Positions 1-8,058 of a DNA stretch of 64,000 bases are shown here, piece after piece. How positions within the stretch are numbered: position 1 is the stretch's first letter; every line of letters begins with the position of its first letter. Source of the stretch: Catellatospora sp. TT07R-123. GTDB taxonomy: Bacteria; Actinomycetota; Actinomycetes; Mycobacteriales; Micromonosporaceae. The stretch covers positions 2,046,001 to 2,110,000 of the forward strand of contig NZ_BNEM01000001.1 of the NCBI RefSeq assembly GCF_018327705.1. The letters run 5' to 3'. The notes beneath the pieces were generated by a model. The model saw only the letters and a list, made by a program, of their open reading frames with translations. It searched no databases and was not told where the DNA came from. The translations under genes and the position numbers were made by a program.

Positions 1-1
1 C

Positions 2-394
2 GACATGCGGTCCCGGGTCGGACAGAGCCTCGACCTGCACTCGACCGCGATCGGCAAGGCGATCCTGGCCCGGCTGGCCGCCGCGCCGGTGCGCGAACTG
101 GCCGCCCGCACGGGCCTGCCCCGGCACACCCCGCGCACGGCCACCAGCATGAAGGCCCTGCTCACAGCACTGGATCGGGTCCGCGCGGACGGGTACGCCG
201 TTGACGACGAGGAGAACGAGCCGGGCCTGCGCTGCGTGGCGGCGGCGATCTCCGGCGCGGAGGGCGCGGTGATCGGCGCGGTCAGCGCGTCGGCGCTGGT
301 GCTGGAGCTCCCCGCCGACCGGGTCTCCGCCCTGGGCACCGAGGTACGCGCCACCGCCGACCGCATCTCCACCTCCCTGGGCTCCCCCGCCTGA
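2..394 (+). CDS. IclR-family transcriptional regulator, C-terminal part (cut by window edge)
   Basis: The frame is open to the left edge, so the N-terminal helix-turn-helix lies outside the window and only about 130 residues are seen. The visible part matches the IclR effector-binding domain: the HSTAIGKAILA segment near its start, the DDEENEPGLRCVAA core that contributes to the ligand pocket, and a closing alpha-helix ending in SLGSPA. IclR proteins bind small carbon metabolites and usually control a nearby catabolic gene set. The convergent KDG kinase and KDPG aldolase genes, and the palindrome in front of the aldolase gene, make KDG or KDPG metabolism the likely target, but that is inferred only from position. 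Confidence 0.88.
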   Translation, partial: DMRSRVGQSLDLHSTAIGKAILARLAAAPVRELAARTGLPRHTPRTATSMKALLTALDRVRADGYAVDDEENEPGLRCVAAAISGAEGAVIGAVSASALVLELPADRVSALGTEVRATADRISTSLGSPA

Positions 395-441
395 CCGGCG
401 CCGCAGCCACATCCGCCCGCAACCCGCGATCTCCGTACGAA

Positions 442-502
442 GATCGCCGTCTCCGGTCGACCCCTGCCGCCAATACGTAGGTTCTGACCGACAACGACGA
501 TC
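442..502 (+). repeat. Family C palindromic element, copy 1
   Basis: The 17-nt arms begin and end in GATC (GATCGCCGTCTCCGGTC at 442-458 and GACCGACAACGACGATC at 486-502) and flank a 27-nt loop that ends in AGGTTCT. Four other elements in this window have exactly the same 17+27+17 layout and the conserved AGGTTnTGACCG at the loop/right-arm junction. Thirteen of 17 arm positions pair here. It lies in the gap between two convergent genes (395-735). A separate perfect 9-bp hairpin, GACGATCAC/GTGATCGTC with a 6-nt loop, overlaps its right arm at 496-519. Confidence 0.7.
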
Positions 503-563
503 ACACCACCGTGATCGTCATTTCAGGACGCATTCTCGGCCTGCCTGGCCCCGCTCGCCCGCC

Positions 564-632
564 CAGCCGAATCGATCACGGTGCCAGGGTGGCGACACGC
601 CGTCGAACCCTGCCATAAGTTCATGATCAACG
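564..632 (+). repeat. Family A 69-bp element, copy 1
   Basis: This 69-bp block recurs at 54425-54493 with a single difference, a G here and an A there inside a predicted loop. It folds as a nested hairpin: GATCA/TGATC outside, AGGGT/ACCCT next, and CGAC/GTCG inside around a 5-nt loop. No start codon, ribosome binding site or plausible coding potential was found. Both copies are in convergent intergenic gaps and both follow a family C element. The rest of the 395-735 gap is GC-rich sequence without recognisable signals. Confidence 0.8.
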
Positions 633-735
633 CGGAGAAGCGCGGCGGGCCGCCGCGAGCCGCCGCCACGGCGCCGGGGCGGGGCAACGGGGCGGGGCCG
701 GGGTGGTGGGGCGGTGGGGTGGGGACGGGGTGGGG

Positions 736-1677
736 TCAGGGGGTGGGGGTGGTGGTGAGGTGGGTGCGGGTTTGGGTGAGGGTGGGGATGAGGCCGGTGC
801 CGCCTCGGCCGCCGAGGGCCAGGGAGGCGGCTGCCGAGGCGAGGCGGGACGCGTCGAGCAGGGTGTCGCCGAGGGCCAGGCGGGCGGTGAGCGTGCCGGC
901 GAAGCAGTCCCCGGCCCCCGTGGCGTCCACCAGCACGGGCGCGGGCACCACCGGCAGGTCCAGGCCCGCGCCCCGGTCGGAGACGCGCAGCCCGTCGGCC
1001 CCCCGGGTGACCACCGCGTACGGCACCCCGAGGCGGTGCACCCGCGCCGCCGCCTCGACGGCGTCGGTGCACCCGAACAGGGCCGCCGTGTCGGCGGGCG
1101 CCGAGGGCAGCGCGACGGTGAGATCCGGTGCCAGCTCGGCGAACAGGGCCGCGGCCCGCTCGGCGGTGGTGAGCCGGGGGCGGTAGTTCGGGTCGTACAC
1201 GACGTGCCCGCCGGACCCCCGCACCAGCCGCGCCGCCGCGCGCACCGTGTCGGCACACGACGGCGACAGCCCGGCGGTGATGCCGCTGAACAGCAGCGCC
1301 TTGGCCGAGGAGAGCACGTCGGGGTCGAGATCGGACGGTTCGAGGGTGGTCGCGGCGCTGCCCGCGCGCAGGTACGCGAACCCGCGCACCCCCGCCGGGT
1401 CGGCGCCCAGGACGTACCCGCCGGTCTGGCCGCCGACCCGGCGCACCAGCGAGGTGTCGACGCCGCGCGCGGCCAGGAACGCGACGAGCCGGTCGGACAG
1501 CTCGTCGGTGCCGAGCCGGGTCAGCAGCGCGGTGCGGGCCCCGGCGGCCGCGGCGGCCACGGCGGCGTTAAGCGCGTCGCCGGAGAAGCCGAGCGTGAAC
1601 GTGACGGCGTCGGTCAGCGGCTCGGCGGCGGCGAACTCCAGCAGCGGCTCGCCGACGACCACGACGTCATGGGTCAT
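736..1677 (-). CDS. kdgK: 2-keto-3-deoxygluconate kinase (PfkB family)
   Basis: This 313-residue sugar kinase has the PfkB/ribokinase layout: an N-terminal strand VVVGEPLLEF, the GFSGDALNAAVAAA substrate-side segment, and the C-terminal signature DATGAGDCFAG with the catalytic Asp. Family members phosphorylate KDG to KDPG. The start at MTHD overlaps the stop of the upstream aldolase gene by 4 nt (ATGA), which indicates an operon with translational coupling. The next enzyme in the same operon consumes the KDPG made here, so KDG is the most probable substrate; a fructose or another keto-sugar substrate cannot be excluded from sequence. The C-terminus is a low-complexity Thr/Pro tail. Confidence 0.9.
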   Translation of the reverse strand: MTHDVVVVGEPLLEFAAAEPLTDAVTFTLGFSGDALNAAVAAAAAGARTALLTRLGTDELSDRLVAFLAARGVDTSLVRRVGGQTGGYVLGADPAGVRGFAYLRAGSAATTLEPSDLDPDVLSSAKALLFSGITAGLSPSCADTVRAAARLVRGSGGHVVYDPNYRPRLTTAERAAALFAELAPDLTVALPSAPADTAALFGCTDAVEAAARVHRLGVPYAVVTRGADGLRVSDRGAGLDLPVVPAPVLVDATGAGDCFAGTLTARLALGDTLLDASRLASAAASLALGGRGGTGLIPTLTQTRTHLTTTPTP

Positions 1678-2255
1678 GCCGCGCCCAGCTCGTGCCACAC
1701 CTGCGGCAGGCGGTCGAGGTCGCTGCCGACGCCGACGGCGATCGCCCCGGCGGCCAGCCAGGCGGGCACGTCGGCGAGCTTGATGCCGCCGGTCGGCATG
1801 ACCAGGCTGCCCGCGGGCAGCACCGCCATGACCGACTTGAGGTAGCTCGGGCCGACGGCGTGCGCGGGGAACAGCTTGGCGACGCCGTGCCGCGCGGCTG
1901 CCGCGAGCTCGCCGGGGGTGAACCCGCCCTCGCACAGCGGCACGCCCCGGGCGGCGGCGTAGGCCCGCACGTCGGGCACGGGCCATGGGCTGACCAGGAA
2001 GTCGGCCCCGGCGTCGCAGGCGGCGCGGGCGTCGCCCTCGGCGCAGACCGTGCCGACCCCCAGGACCGCCCGGGGGTACGCCGAACGCAGGCGCCCCAGC
2101 GCACCGGCCCAGTCCGGGGTGTTCGCGGTCAGCTCGACCACGGGCAGCCCGGCGTCCAGCAGCGTGCGCGCGGCCGCCTCGGCTTCGGCGCCGTCGGTGC
2201 GGCGCAGGACCGGCACGACCTTGGCGTGCCGCAGACTTTCCACCAGAGATTCCAT
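1674..2255 (-). CDS. eda: KDPG/KHG aldolase
   Basis: This 193-residue class I aldolase cleaves 2-keto-3-deoxy-6-phosphogluconate to pyruvate and glyceraldehyde 3-phosphate, the last step of the Entner-Doudoroff branch used for uronic acids and gluconate. Visible family features are VVELTANTPD near residue 45 (catalytic Glu), GVGTVCAEGDARAACDAGA, and VAKLFPAHAVGPSYLKS containing the Schiff-base Lys. The start at MESLVESLRHAK was chosen because it matches the usual length and leaves the palindrome at 2271-2283 in the promoter region; a longer reading frame upstream looks unrelated to the family. It forms a two-gene operon with kdgK. Confidence 0.9.
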   Translation of the reverse strand: MESLVESLRHAKVVPVLRRTDGAEAEAAARTLLDAGLPVVELTANTPDWAGALGRLRSAYPRAVLGVGTVCAEGDARAACDAGADFLVSPWPVPDVRAYAAARGVPLCEGGFTPGELAAAARHGVAKLFPAHAVGPSYLKSVMAVLPAGSLVMPTGGIKLADVPAWLAAGAIAVGVGSDLDRLPQVWHELGAA

Positions 2256-2270
2256 CACACGGAACGATAG

Positions 2271-2283
2271 TCCGTCAGACGGA
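2271..2283. promoter_or_regulatory. Inverted repeat upstream of eda-kdgK, possible IclR-type operator
   Basis: TCCGTCAGACGGA is a 5-bp inverted repeat around a 3-bp centre, located 16 nt before the eda start codon. A related half, TTCCGTGTGATGGA, follows it on the minus strand. The position fits a repressor site for the operon, and the IclR-family gene at the left edge is the obvious candidate regulator. Assignment is inferred. Confidence 0.4.
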
Positions 2284-2297
2284 ACCAGGCAACGACG

Positions 2298-2333
2298 GAA
2301 AGGGCGCGTCCCCGGCCGGGGACGCGCCCTTTC
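2298..2333 (-). terminator. Terminator hairpin of the GH12 gene
   Basis: A perfect 36-bp palindrome with 18-bp arms built on AAAGGGCGCGTCCCCGG lies 13 nt after the stop of the minus-strand endoglucanase gene. The minus-strand product ends in CCCTTTC. It also separates that gene from the eda promoter. Confidence 0.8.
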
Positions 2334-2346
2334 GTGATCGGGCGGG

Positions 2347-4020
2347 TTACGGGGTGGTGCAGGCGAAGACACTCGGCAGCGTGCTGCTGCCGACGGGGCG
2401 GCTGACCTGCACGCCCCAGGTGGTGCTGGCGCCGGGGCTGAGCGTGCCGTTCCAGGCCAGGCTCGCCTCGGTCACCGTCTGGCCGCTGACCACGGCGGCC
2501 GCCGGCCAGGAGCCGGTGTGGGCCTGGCCGGAGGGCAGGGTCACCGTGGAGTGCCAGCTGTTGATGGCGGCCGAACCGCTGTTGGTGACGGTCACCGTGA
2601 GCACGTACCCGCCGTCCCAGGAGCTCTGCACCGAGCTGGTCGTGGTGCAGCCGCTGCCGCCGCCACCGCCGGAGGTGGTGGTGACGTTCAGGATGCCGGA
2701 GTACGCGGAGGAACCGGCCGAGTTGACCGCGCGCACCCGGTAGCGGTACGTCGTGTTGGCGGTCAGGTTCCAGTCGTTGAACGACGCGGTCCCGGGCGAG
2801 GCGACCAGGGTGAAGCTGGTGCTGGTGGCCCCGGTGGCCCGCTCGACCTGGTAGTTGGTGACCGTGCCGGACGAGGCGCCCCAGTTCAGCGACAGCGACG
2901 TGGCGGCGACGTTCGACGCCGTCGGCGTGCCCGGCGTGCCCGGCACCTGGGTGCCGCCGCCCGCGGTGGTCACGTCGACGATGCCCGAGTAGCCGGAGGC
3001 ACCGGCCGAGTTGGTCGCCCGGACGCGGTAGCGGTACACCGTGCTGGCGGCCAGGCCGGAGTCGCTGAACGACGTGCCGGACGGGGTGCCGACCTGCGAG
3101 AAGCTGGTGCTGCCGGAGCCGGTGGCCCGCTCGACCTGGTAGCCGGAGACCGTGCCGGACGAGGCCGCCCAGCTCAGCGACAGCGACGACGACGTCACGT
3201 TCGACGCGCTCGGCGTGCCGGGGGTGCCGGGCACCTGGGTGCCGCCGCCGGTGGTGACCGAGGCCGAGAACGAGTTCACGGCCAGGCCGACGCCGCCGAT
3301 CCACGGCTCGAAGCCCGCCTGCACGCTGGTCAGGTACCAGTTGGCGTTGCCGTACTGCGAGCCGCGGGAGAACGTGTCGTTGATGAAGTCCTTCACGTCG
3401 AAGGTCAGCGACGTGACCGGCGAGCCGGTGAACAGGTACGACACGACGTTGTTGCCGCCGTTGTTGCCGGTCCACACGTTCCAGCTCCGCCCGGCCAGGT
3501 TCGCCGTGCCGGTCTGGGAGCCGATCGGCTGGATGCTGCCCTGGCGGTTGAACCAGATCATGATCTCGGTGTCCTGGACCCCGCTGACGTTGGTGTCGGC
3601 GTTGAGCCAGATGTCGTACGCCGCGTCGTAGGTGCCGCTGGACGGGTAGGACACGCTGAGGCTGCTGCTGGCGGTGCCGATGGTGCTGATCTGCTTGGGC
3701 AGCGGCGAGCTCGGGCTGCAGTTGCTGTAGTGGCAGCCGAGGAAGATCGACGGGTACGACACCGGGGCGCCGGAGGTGTTGCCGACGCCGTCCTGCTGGG
3801 TGATCGAGAACCCGTTGGCGGTGGTGTTGATGCACTGGGTGGCGGTGGTGCCCCAGCGGTTGTTCTGGATGACGTAGTTGCCGGCGACGACGGTGCCGTA
3901 CTGCTCGCAGATGGTCGCGGCGTGGGCGGGCGTCGCGGCGACCAGGCTGGCGGCGGTGGCACCGACGGTCAGCAGGACCGCCGAGGCGAACCTGCTGAGC
4001 CGGTGTGCGGTGACTCGCAT
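2347..4020 (-). CDS. Secreted GH12 endoglucanase with two FN3 domains and CBM2
   Basis: A 557-residue exported cellulase. A signal peptide covers about residues 1-34 (cleavage near PAHA/AT). The GH12 domain follows (about 36-255), with the nucleophile Glu in DTEIMIWFN (about E152) and the acid/base Glu in QAGFEPWIGG (about E238). Two fibronectin type III repeats (about 265-450) lead through a Gly-rich linker to a C-terminal CBM2 (about 458-557) that should bind crystalline cellulose. The start at MRVTAHRLSRF has an AAGGAG ribosome binding site; an in-frame upstream start would put a non-signal extension in front and would overlap the promoter. Expression is predicted to be repressed by a CebR-type protein through the box at 4063-4076. 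Confidence 0.95.
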   Translation of the reverse strand: MRVTAHRLSRFASAVLLTVGATAASLVAATPAHAATICEQYGTVVAGNYVIQNNRWGTTATQCINTTANGFSITQQDGVGNTSGAPVSYPSIFLGCHYSNCSPSSPLPKQISTIGTASSSLSVSYPSSGTYDAAYDIWLNADTNVSGVQDTEIMIWFNRQGSIQPIGSQTGTANLAGRSWNVWTGNNGGNNVVSYLFTGSPVTSLTFDVKDFINDTFSRGSQYGNANWYLTSVQAGFEPWIGGVGLAVNSFSASVTTGGGTQVPGTPGTPSASNVTSSSLSLSWAASSGTVSGYQVERATGSGSTSFSQVGTPSGTSFSDSGLAASTVYRYRVRATNSAGASGYSGIVDVTTAGGGTQVPGTPGTPTASNVAATSLSLNWGASSGTVTNYQVERATGATSTSFTLVASPGTASFNDWNLTANTTYRYRVRAVNSAGSSAYSGILNVTTTSGGGGGSGCTTTSSVQSSWDGGYVLTVTVTNSGSAAINSWHSTVTLPSGQAHTGSWPAAAVVSGQTVTEASLAWNGTLSPGASTTWGVQVSRPVGSSTLPSVFACTTP

Positions 4021-4062
4021 ATCACTCCTTGGGCAGGGAGGAGGGATCCGGAGGGAACGGTT

Positions 4063-4076
4063 TGGGAGCGCTTCCA
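4063..4076. promoter_or_regulatory. CebR-type operator of the GH12 gene
   Basis: TGGGAGCGCTTCCA matches the known actinobacterial cellulose-utilisation repressor (CebR) palindrome TGGGAGCGCTCCCA at 13 of 14 positions. It lies directly downstream of the -10 box of the gene's promoter, overlapping the expected transcription start, an ideal place for a repressor lifted by cellobiose. A second box in the window is in front of the CE1 esterase gene. Confidence 0.85.
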
Positions 4077-4081
4077 GCCGT

Positions 4082-4111
4082 ACCATAGGTCACCGTCGAA
4101 GGACGTGTAAA
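4082..4111 (-). promoter_or_regulatory. Promoter of the GH12 gene
   Basis: On the minus strand TTTACA (4111-4106) and TATGGT (4087-4082) are separated by 18 nt, close to the vegetative sigma consensus. The predicted start point falls inside the CebR box. The rest of the gap up to 4248 shows no further signal. Confidence 0.6.
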
Positions 4112-4248
4112 CAGCGACGGGCGCCGATGGCACGTTTCGGCCGGATGTCCGGCGGCGAACGGTCGTGTCACGTCCGGTCGATCTGGACGAACGCCCGGGA
4201 AACAGCGCGCGGCCCCGCCGCGGCGGGGCCGGATCGGCGCCGTGAAAG

Positions 4249-5103
4249 TTACACCGGCTCGGCCTCGGGCGTGCCCACCTCGCCGAACCGGGCCAGCGCG
4301 AGCGCGCCGCCCACCGCCAGCACGAACCCGGCCAGCGCCACCGGCACGAAGCCCGGCCGGGCGCCGTCGCCGAGCACCAGCACCCCGGCCAGCGCGGGCA
4401 GCAGCGTCTCCCCCACCACCATCCCGGCCGTCGCCGTGGTCACCGACCCGGCCGACAGCGCGCTGGTCCACAGCAGGAACGCCACCAGCCCCGACGCCGC
4501 CACCAGATACGCCGCGGGCTCGCGCAGCAGCCGGGCCGGGGACAGCTCCGGCAGCGTCCGGGCGGCCAGGGCCAGCACGCCGAAGCACAGGCCCGCGCAG
4601 GCGCCCATGGCCACGGTACGCAGCCGCGCCGGCAGCCGGCTCGCCGCCGCCCCGAGCAGCCCCAGCCCGACCAGGCACGCCCCGAGCACGGGGTAGAAGC
4701 CGCGCGGCACCGCGTCGGCACCCTCCGGTCCGGCCGACACCCCCAGCGCGGCCAGCCCGGCGCAGACCGAGGCCACCGCCAGCCACTCGCCGCGGCCCAG
4801 GCGCTCGCGCATCACCACGCTGGCCGCGATCGCCGTCACGGCGAGGCTGGACGCCACCGCCGCCTGCACCAGGAACAGCGGGAGTTTGCGCAGCGCCAGC
4901 AGTTCGAACCCGAACCCGAGCAGGTCCACCAGCGTGCCCGCCACGAACAGCCAGCTGCTCAGCGCGCGCAGCAGCAGCTTGACGTCCGGGCCGCCGCCGG
5001 CCGACATCCGGCGCATGCCGACGGCCTGCATCACCGAGGCCAGCCCGAAGCAGATCGCCGCCGCCAGCGCCCCCATCAGGCTCACGACCAGCATGAACCT
5101 CAT
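4249..5103 (-). CDS. DMT-superfamily (EamA-like) integral membrane protein
   Basis: A 284-residue, very hydrophobic protein with roughly nine or ten membrane segments, first one MLVVSLMGALAAAICFGLASV, arranged as two related halves as in drug/metabolite transporters. The conserved loop residues MRERLGRGEW and VLGDGARPGF at the end of each half resemble EamA proteins. Start MRFMLVV was chosen; Met4 is an alternative, and neither has a clear ribosome binding site. Substrate cannot be told. It stands alone between the two cellulase genes, in the same orientation, with no nearby regulator. The following 200 bp (5104-5304) holds nothing recognisable. Confidence 0.8.
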   Translation of the reverse strand: MRFMLVVSLMGALAAAICFGLASVMQAVGMRRMSAGGGPDVKLLLRALSSWLFVAGTLVDLLGFGFELLALRKLPLFLVQAAVASSLAVTAIAASVVMRERLGRGEWLAVASVCAGLAALGVSAGPEGADAVPRGFYPVLGACLVGLGLLGAAASRLPARLRTVAMGACAGLCFGVLALAARTLPELSPARLLREPAAYLVAASGLVAFLLWTSALSAGSVTTATAGMVVGETLLPALAGVLVLGDGARPGFVPVALAGFVLAVGGALALARFGEVGTPEAEPV

Positions 5104-5304
5104 GTTTGCACAGCACCCGGGCACCGGTCCGGCCGTTGCGCCCACGCTGCCCGGATGGCGGGCGGCACCCGGCACGGGTACGGGTGCCGCCGGGCGGCGC
5201 GCCCAAGTTCCGCCGCCCGACGGCACCCTTCCCGGCGCCACGCCGCCCCGCGAGGGCAGCGGCGGTGGCGGGTCCGCCGGGCGGGCACTGCCCGGCGGCC
5301 GGGG

Positions 5305-5347
5305 ACGGCAGGCCCGCCCTGAGCACCCGCGCGGGCGGGCCTGCCGT
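5305..5347 (-). terminator. Terminator hairpin of the GH6 gene
   Basis: A perfect 15-bp stem (ACGGCAGGCCCGCCC at 5305-5319 with its complement at 5333-5347) around a 13-nt loop lies 6 nt past the stop codon of the minus-strand cellobiohydrolase gene. No U-rich tail follows, common for GC-rich actinomycetes. Confidence 0.7.
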
Positions 5348-5353
5348 ACGTCG

Positions 5354-7696
5354 TCACGACAGCGGCGGGTAGGCGTTCGCCATCAGCTGCCGGAACTGAG
5401 CGGAGAACCAGTGGCCCGACAGCGGGGCGCCGGGCAGCGCGCCGGTCATGCTGTTGCCGTTACGGGCGTTGCCCGTGTAGGTCGGGTCGCACATCCGGTC
5501 GAAGCCCTTGCCCTCGCTGTTCGGGATCTGGCTGCTGGAACCGTCGGACTCGCCCGGCGGCTTGATCCAGACGTACGCGTCGACGCCCGTCGCGGGCGCC
5601 GAACGGGGCCGCTCACCGAGGCCCGCCCCGGCCTGGTTGCACCAGTTGCCCTTGTGGATGCGCCGGTCGATGCGGGACTGGTCGACGAACGTGTTCATGT
5701 CCGTCGAGCTGCTCGCGGCGGTCGGCCGGGTCGTCTGGATCGGCTGGCACGGGGTCTGCACGCAGCTGCCCCAGCCGTTGCGGGAGGTGTCGATCAGCAT
5801 GCCGATGCCGGAGGAGAAGCCCGCCGTGATGAGCCGTTGCCGGAACGCCTGCGCGAACGCCAGCTCCTCGTTGTAGCGGTTCCAGTCGACCCAGCGGGTC
5901 TGGCGCAGCTGCTCGGTCACCGCGCCGACGTACGGCTCGGTCAGCGCCGAGTAGTTGGCCGTGTCGGTGATGAACCCGTGCACGTTGGCCACGGTGCTGC
6001 CGGAGGCGGTCGCGGCCTGGAACATGAGGGTCGCGGTGGGCCCGAAGTTGTCGTCCCAGCCGATCCAGCCGTGGTGCGCGGCGTCGATGTAGTTGTAGAC
6101 GTTCGGGACCGCGCCGAGCTTGGCCAGCGCGTAGCCGATGCCGTCGACGTAGGCGTGGTTGGCCAGCATGGTGTCGCAGGCCGCGGTCGCGGTGGCTCGG
6201 CCGCCGGTGTTGGTGACCAGGTTCGGCAGTGAGTCGATCTCGACGATCGTCACGATGCGCAGGCTCGCGTAGGCGGGCCGGGCCATGATCGCCGCGATGG
6301 CGTCGATGTACTCGGACTTGTAGCGCGGCAGGTCGTTGGGGCCCAGCTCGCCGTTGGAGGCCAGCGCGGCGCAGTCACGGCCGGGCAGGTCGTAGATGAC
6401 GATCTGGATCACCATCGGTGCCGAGCCGTTGGCCGCATCCTGGCTGACCGCCTCGTTGAGGTGGTCCACCAGGCCCATGGTGCCGGTGGTCGGGCTGCCG
6501 TTGCCGGCGATGGCACCGATCTGGTCCAGCCATACACCGGTGGGCTGGTTGGCGATCCGGCTGCCGCCGGGCTCGGCCATCGCGCTGGTCCGCCACTGCG
6601 GGTTGTTGTAGACCCCCGCGCCCTGGTACGGGTTGTCGACCCGGTTGCAGTTGGGCTGGCAGCCGCCGCCGTCGTTGTCGGACTCGGTGACGGTCGTGGT
6701 GGTGCTGCCCGCCGACGAGGTCGCGGTGACCGTGGCGGAGCCGTTGGTGGTGTCGGTGTCCTCTGCCGCCGAGACGGTGACGGTGACGCCGGTGCTCCAG
6801 TTCGCCGTGGTCAGCGTGACGCTGCTCGCCGAGAGGGTGACGTCGGCGTCGCCGGTCCTGCTCAGGCTCACCGCGACGTTGCCGCTCGGAGCGGCGCTGA
6901 GCTTGTACGTCAGCGTGCCCGTGCCGCCCTCGTTGACCACCAGCGAACCCGCGCTGACCTGGAGCACCGGGTTGCCGGTGCCGCCGCCGACGGTGAAGGT
7001 GACCGCGGCCGAGGTGGTCGACAGGGCCGGGCTGCCGTTGTCGACGGCGGTGGCCGTGGCGCTGTGCGCGCCGTTGGCCAGGCCGGTGGCGCTGAAGCTG
7101 TACGGCGAGCTGGTGTCGGTGCCGACCAGGGTGCCGTCGACGCGGAACTCGACCCGGGCCACGCCGCTGTTGTCGCCGGCCGTGGCGGCCAGCGGGACCG
7201 CGGCGCCGGAGGCGAAGGTCTGCCCGGCGCTCGGGCTGGTCAGGGCGACCGTGGGCGGGGTGTTGGTGGTGCCGCCGCCGTTGCAGGTGACGCCGTTGAC
7301 CTTGAAGCTGGTCGGGTTGGTGTTCGTGCCGGTGTAGGAGGCGTTGAAGCCGATGCCGACCGAGCCGCCGTTGGCGACCGCGCCGTTGTAGGACAGGCTG
7401 GTCGCGGTGACGTTCTGGCCGGACTGGCTGTAGTTGGCCGACCAGCCCTGGATGCCGGTCTGGTTGCCCGGCCAGGTGTAGGTCAGCGTCCAGCTGGTCC
7501 ACGCGTCGCCGGTGTTGCTGATGGTGAGGTTGGCGCCGAACCCGCTGCCGTTGTCCCAGGCCTTGGTGTAGCTGACCTGGCAGGCGACCGCGGCCTGCGC
7601 CGGGGTGCCCGCGGTGGCGACGAACGCGCCTACCAGCGCGCCCACGCCCAGCAGCGACAGCAGCCGGCGGCGCAGATGGTGCACGGATCTGTTCAC
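5354..7696 (-). CDS. Secreted GH6 cellobiohydrolase with CBM2, Ig-like and Calx-beta-like domains
   Basis: A 780-residue exported exoglucanase. Signal peptide about 1-35 (TPAQA/A), N-terminal CBM2 about 37-135, an Ig-like domain about 146-240 (NTPPTVALTSPSAGQTF), a Calx-beta-like domain about 245-345 (VNEGGTGTLTY), and a GH6 catalytic domain about 355-780. GH6 signatures visible are VIYDLPGRDCAALASNGE with the catalytic acid, VEIDSLPN, GMLIDTSRNGWG and WIKPPGESDG. Length and large loops fit the processive, non-reducing-end cellobiohydrolase subgroup. The GTG start has GAGGAG 9 nt upstream. A degenerate CebR-like sequence (CGGGAGCGTGCCCG, 7831-7844, 10 of 14) lies upstream, so shared control with the GH12 gene is possible but weakly supported. 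Confidence 0.95.
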   Translation of the reverse strand: MNRSVHHLRRRLLSLLGVGALVGAFVATAGTPAQAAVACQVSYTKAWDNGSGFGANLTISNTGDAWTSWTLTYTWPGNQTGIQGWSANYSQSGQNVTATSLSYNGAVANGGSVGIGFNASYTGTNTNPTSFKVNGVTCNGGGTTNTPPTVALTSPSAGQTFASGAAVPLAATAGDNSGVARVEFRVDGTLVGTDTSSPYSFSATGLANGAHSATATAVDNGSPALSTTSAAVTFTVGGGTGNPVLQVSAGSLVVNEGGTGTLTYKLSAAPSGNVAVSLSRTGDADVTLSASSVTLTTANWSTGVTVTVSAAEDTDTTNGSATVTATSSAGSTTTTVTESDNDGGGCQPNCNRVDNPYQGAGVYNNPQWRTSAMAEPGGSRIANQPTGVWLDQIGAIAGNGSPTTGTMGLVDHLNEAVSQDAANGSAPMVIQIVIYDLPGRDCAALASNGELGPNDLPRYKSEYIDAIAAIMARPAYASLRIVTIVEIDSLPNLVTNTGGRATATAACDTMLANHAYVDGIGYALAKLGAVPNVYNYIDAAHHGWIGWDDNFGPTATLMFQAATASGSTVANVHGFITDTANYSALTEPYVGAVTEQLRQTRWVDWNRYNEELAFAQAFRQRLITAGFSSGIGMLIDTSRNGWGSCVQTPCQPIQTTRPTAASSSTDMNTFVDQSRIDRRIHKGNWCNQAGAGLGERPRSAPATGVDAYVWIKPPGESDGSSSQIPNSEGKGFDRMCDPTYTGNARNGNSMTGALPGAPLSGHWFSAQFRQLMANAYPPLS

Positions 7697-7987
7697 GGTG
7701 GACTCCTCGAGCCGGCCCGGAACCGCCGTGGTCCGGGCGTGTCAAGGGCCGGACGGCCGCGAGCGGACGCCAAGGCCCCGGAAGGGAGCACCCGCCTGAC
7801 CCGGACAGGACGGTCGGACTCGGCACCGACCGGGAGCGTGCCCGGTGCCCTCGGCGCCGTCATACGGCACCCGCGTACGCGGTCACCAGAGTGTTTCATC
7901 AGTGTTACCTGTGAACAATGCCCATCGATGTCATTGGCATAGATTGTTTGGAGCCCGTCCGAACTTCCCCCGGCGGGCACGAAAAGA

Positions 7988-8021
7988 CGCCGGCCACCGC
8001 GGGTGTCCGCGGTGGCCGGCG
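7988..8021 (-). terminator. Rho-independent terminator of the M4 protease gene
   Basis: A 14-bp GC stem (CGCCGGCCACCGCG with its exact complement, loop 6 nt) is followed on the minus strand by TCTTTTC, a real U-rich tail that is rare in this genome. It lies 37 nt past the protease stop codon. Confidence 0.88.
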
Positions 8022-8058
8022 CCTACCGGCGGGCGTCAGCCCACCGGTCTGAGCCCCC

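Noticed and set aside
7831..7844. CGGGAGCGTGCCCG upstream of the GH6 gene as a CebR box
   Set aside because: Only 10 of 14 positions match and both central bases of the right half differ; kept as a remark in the gene entry, not as a site.
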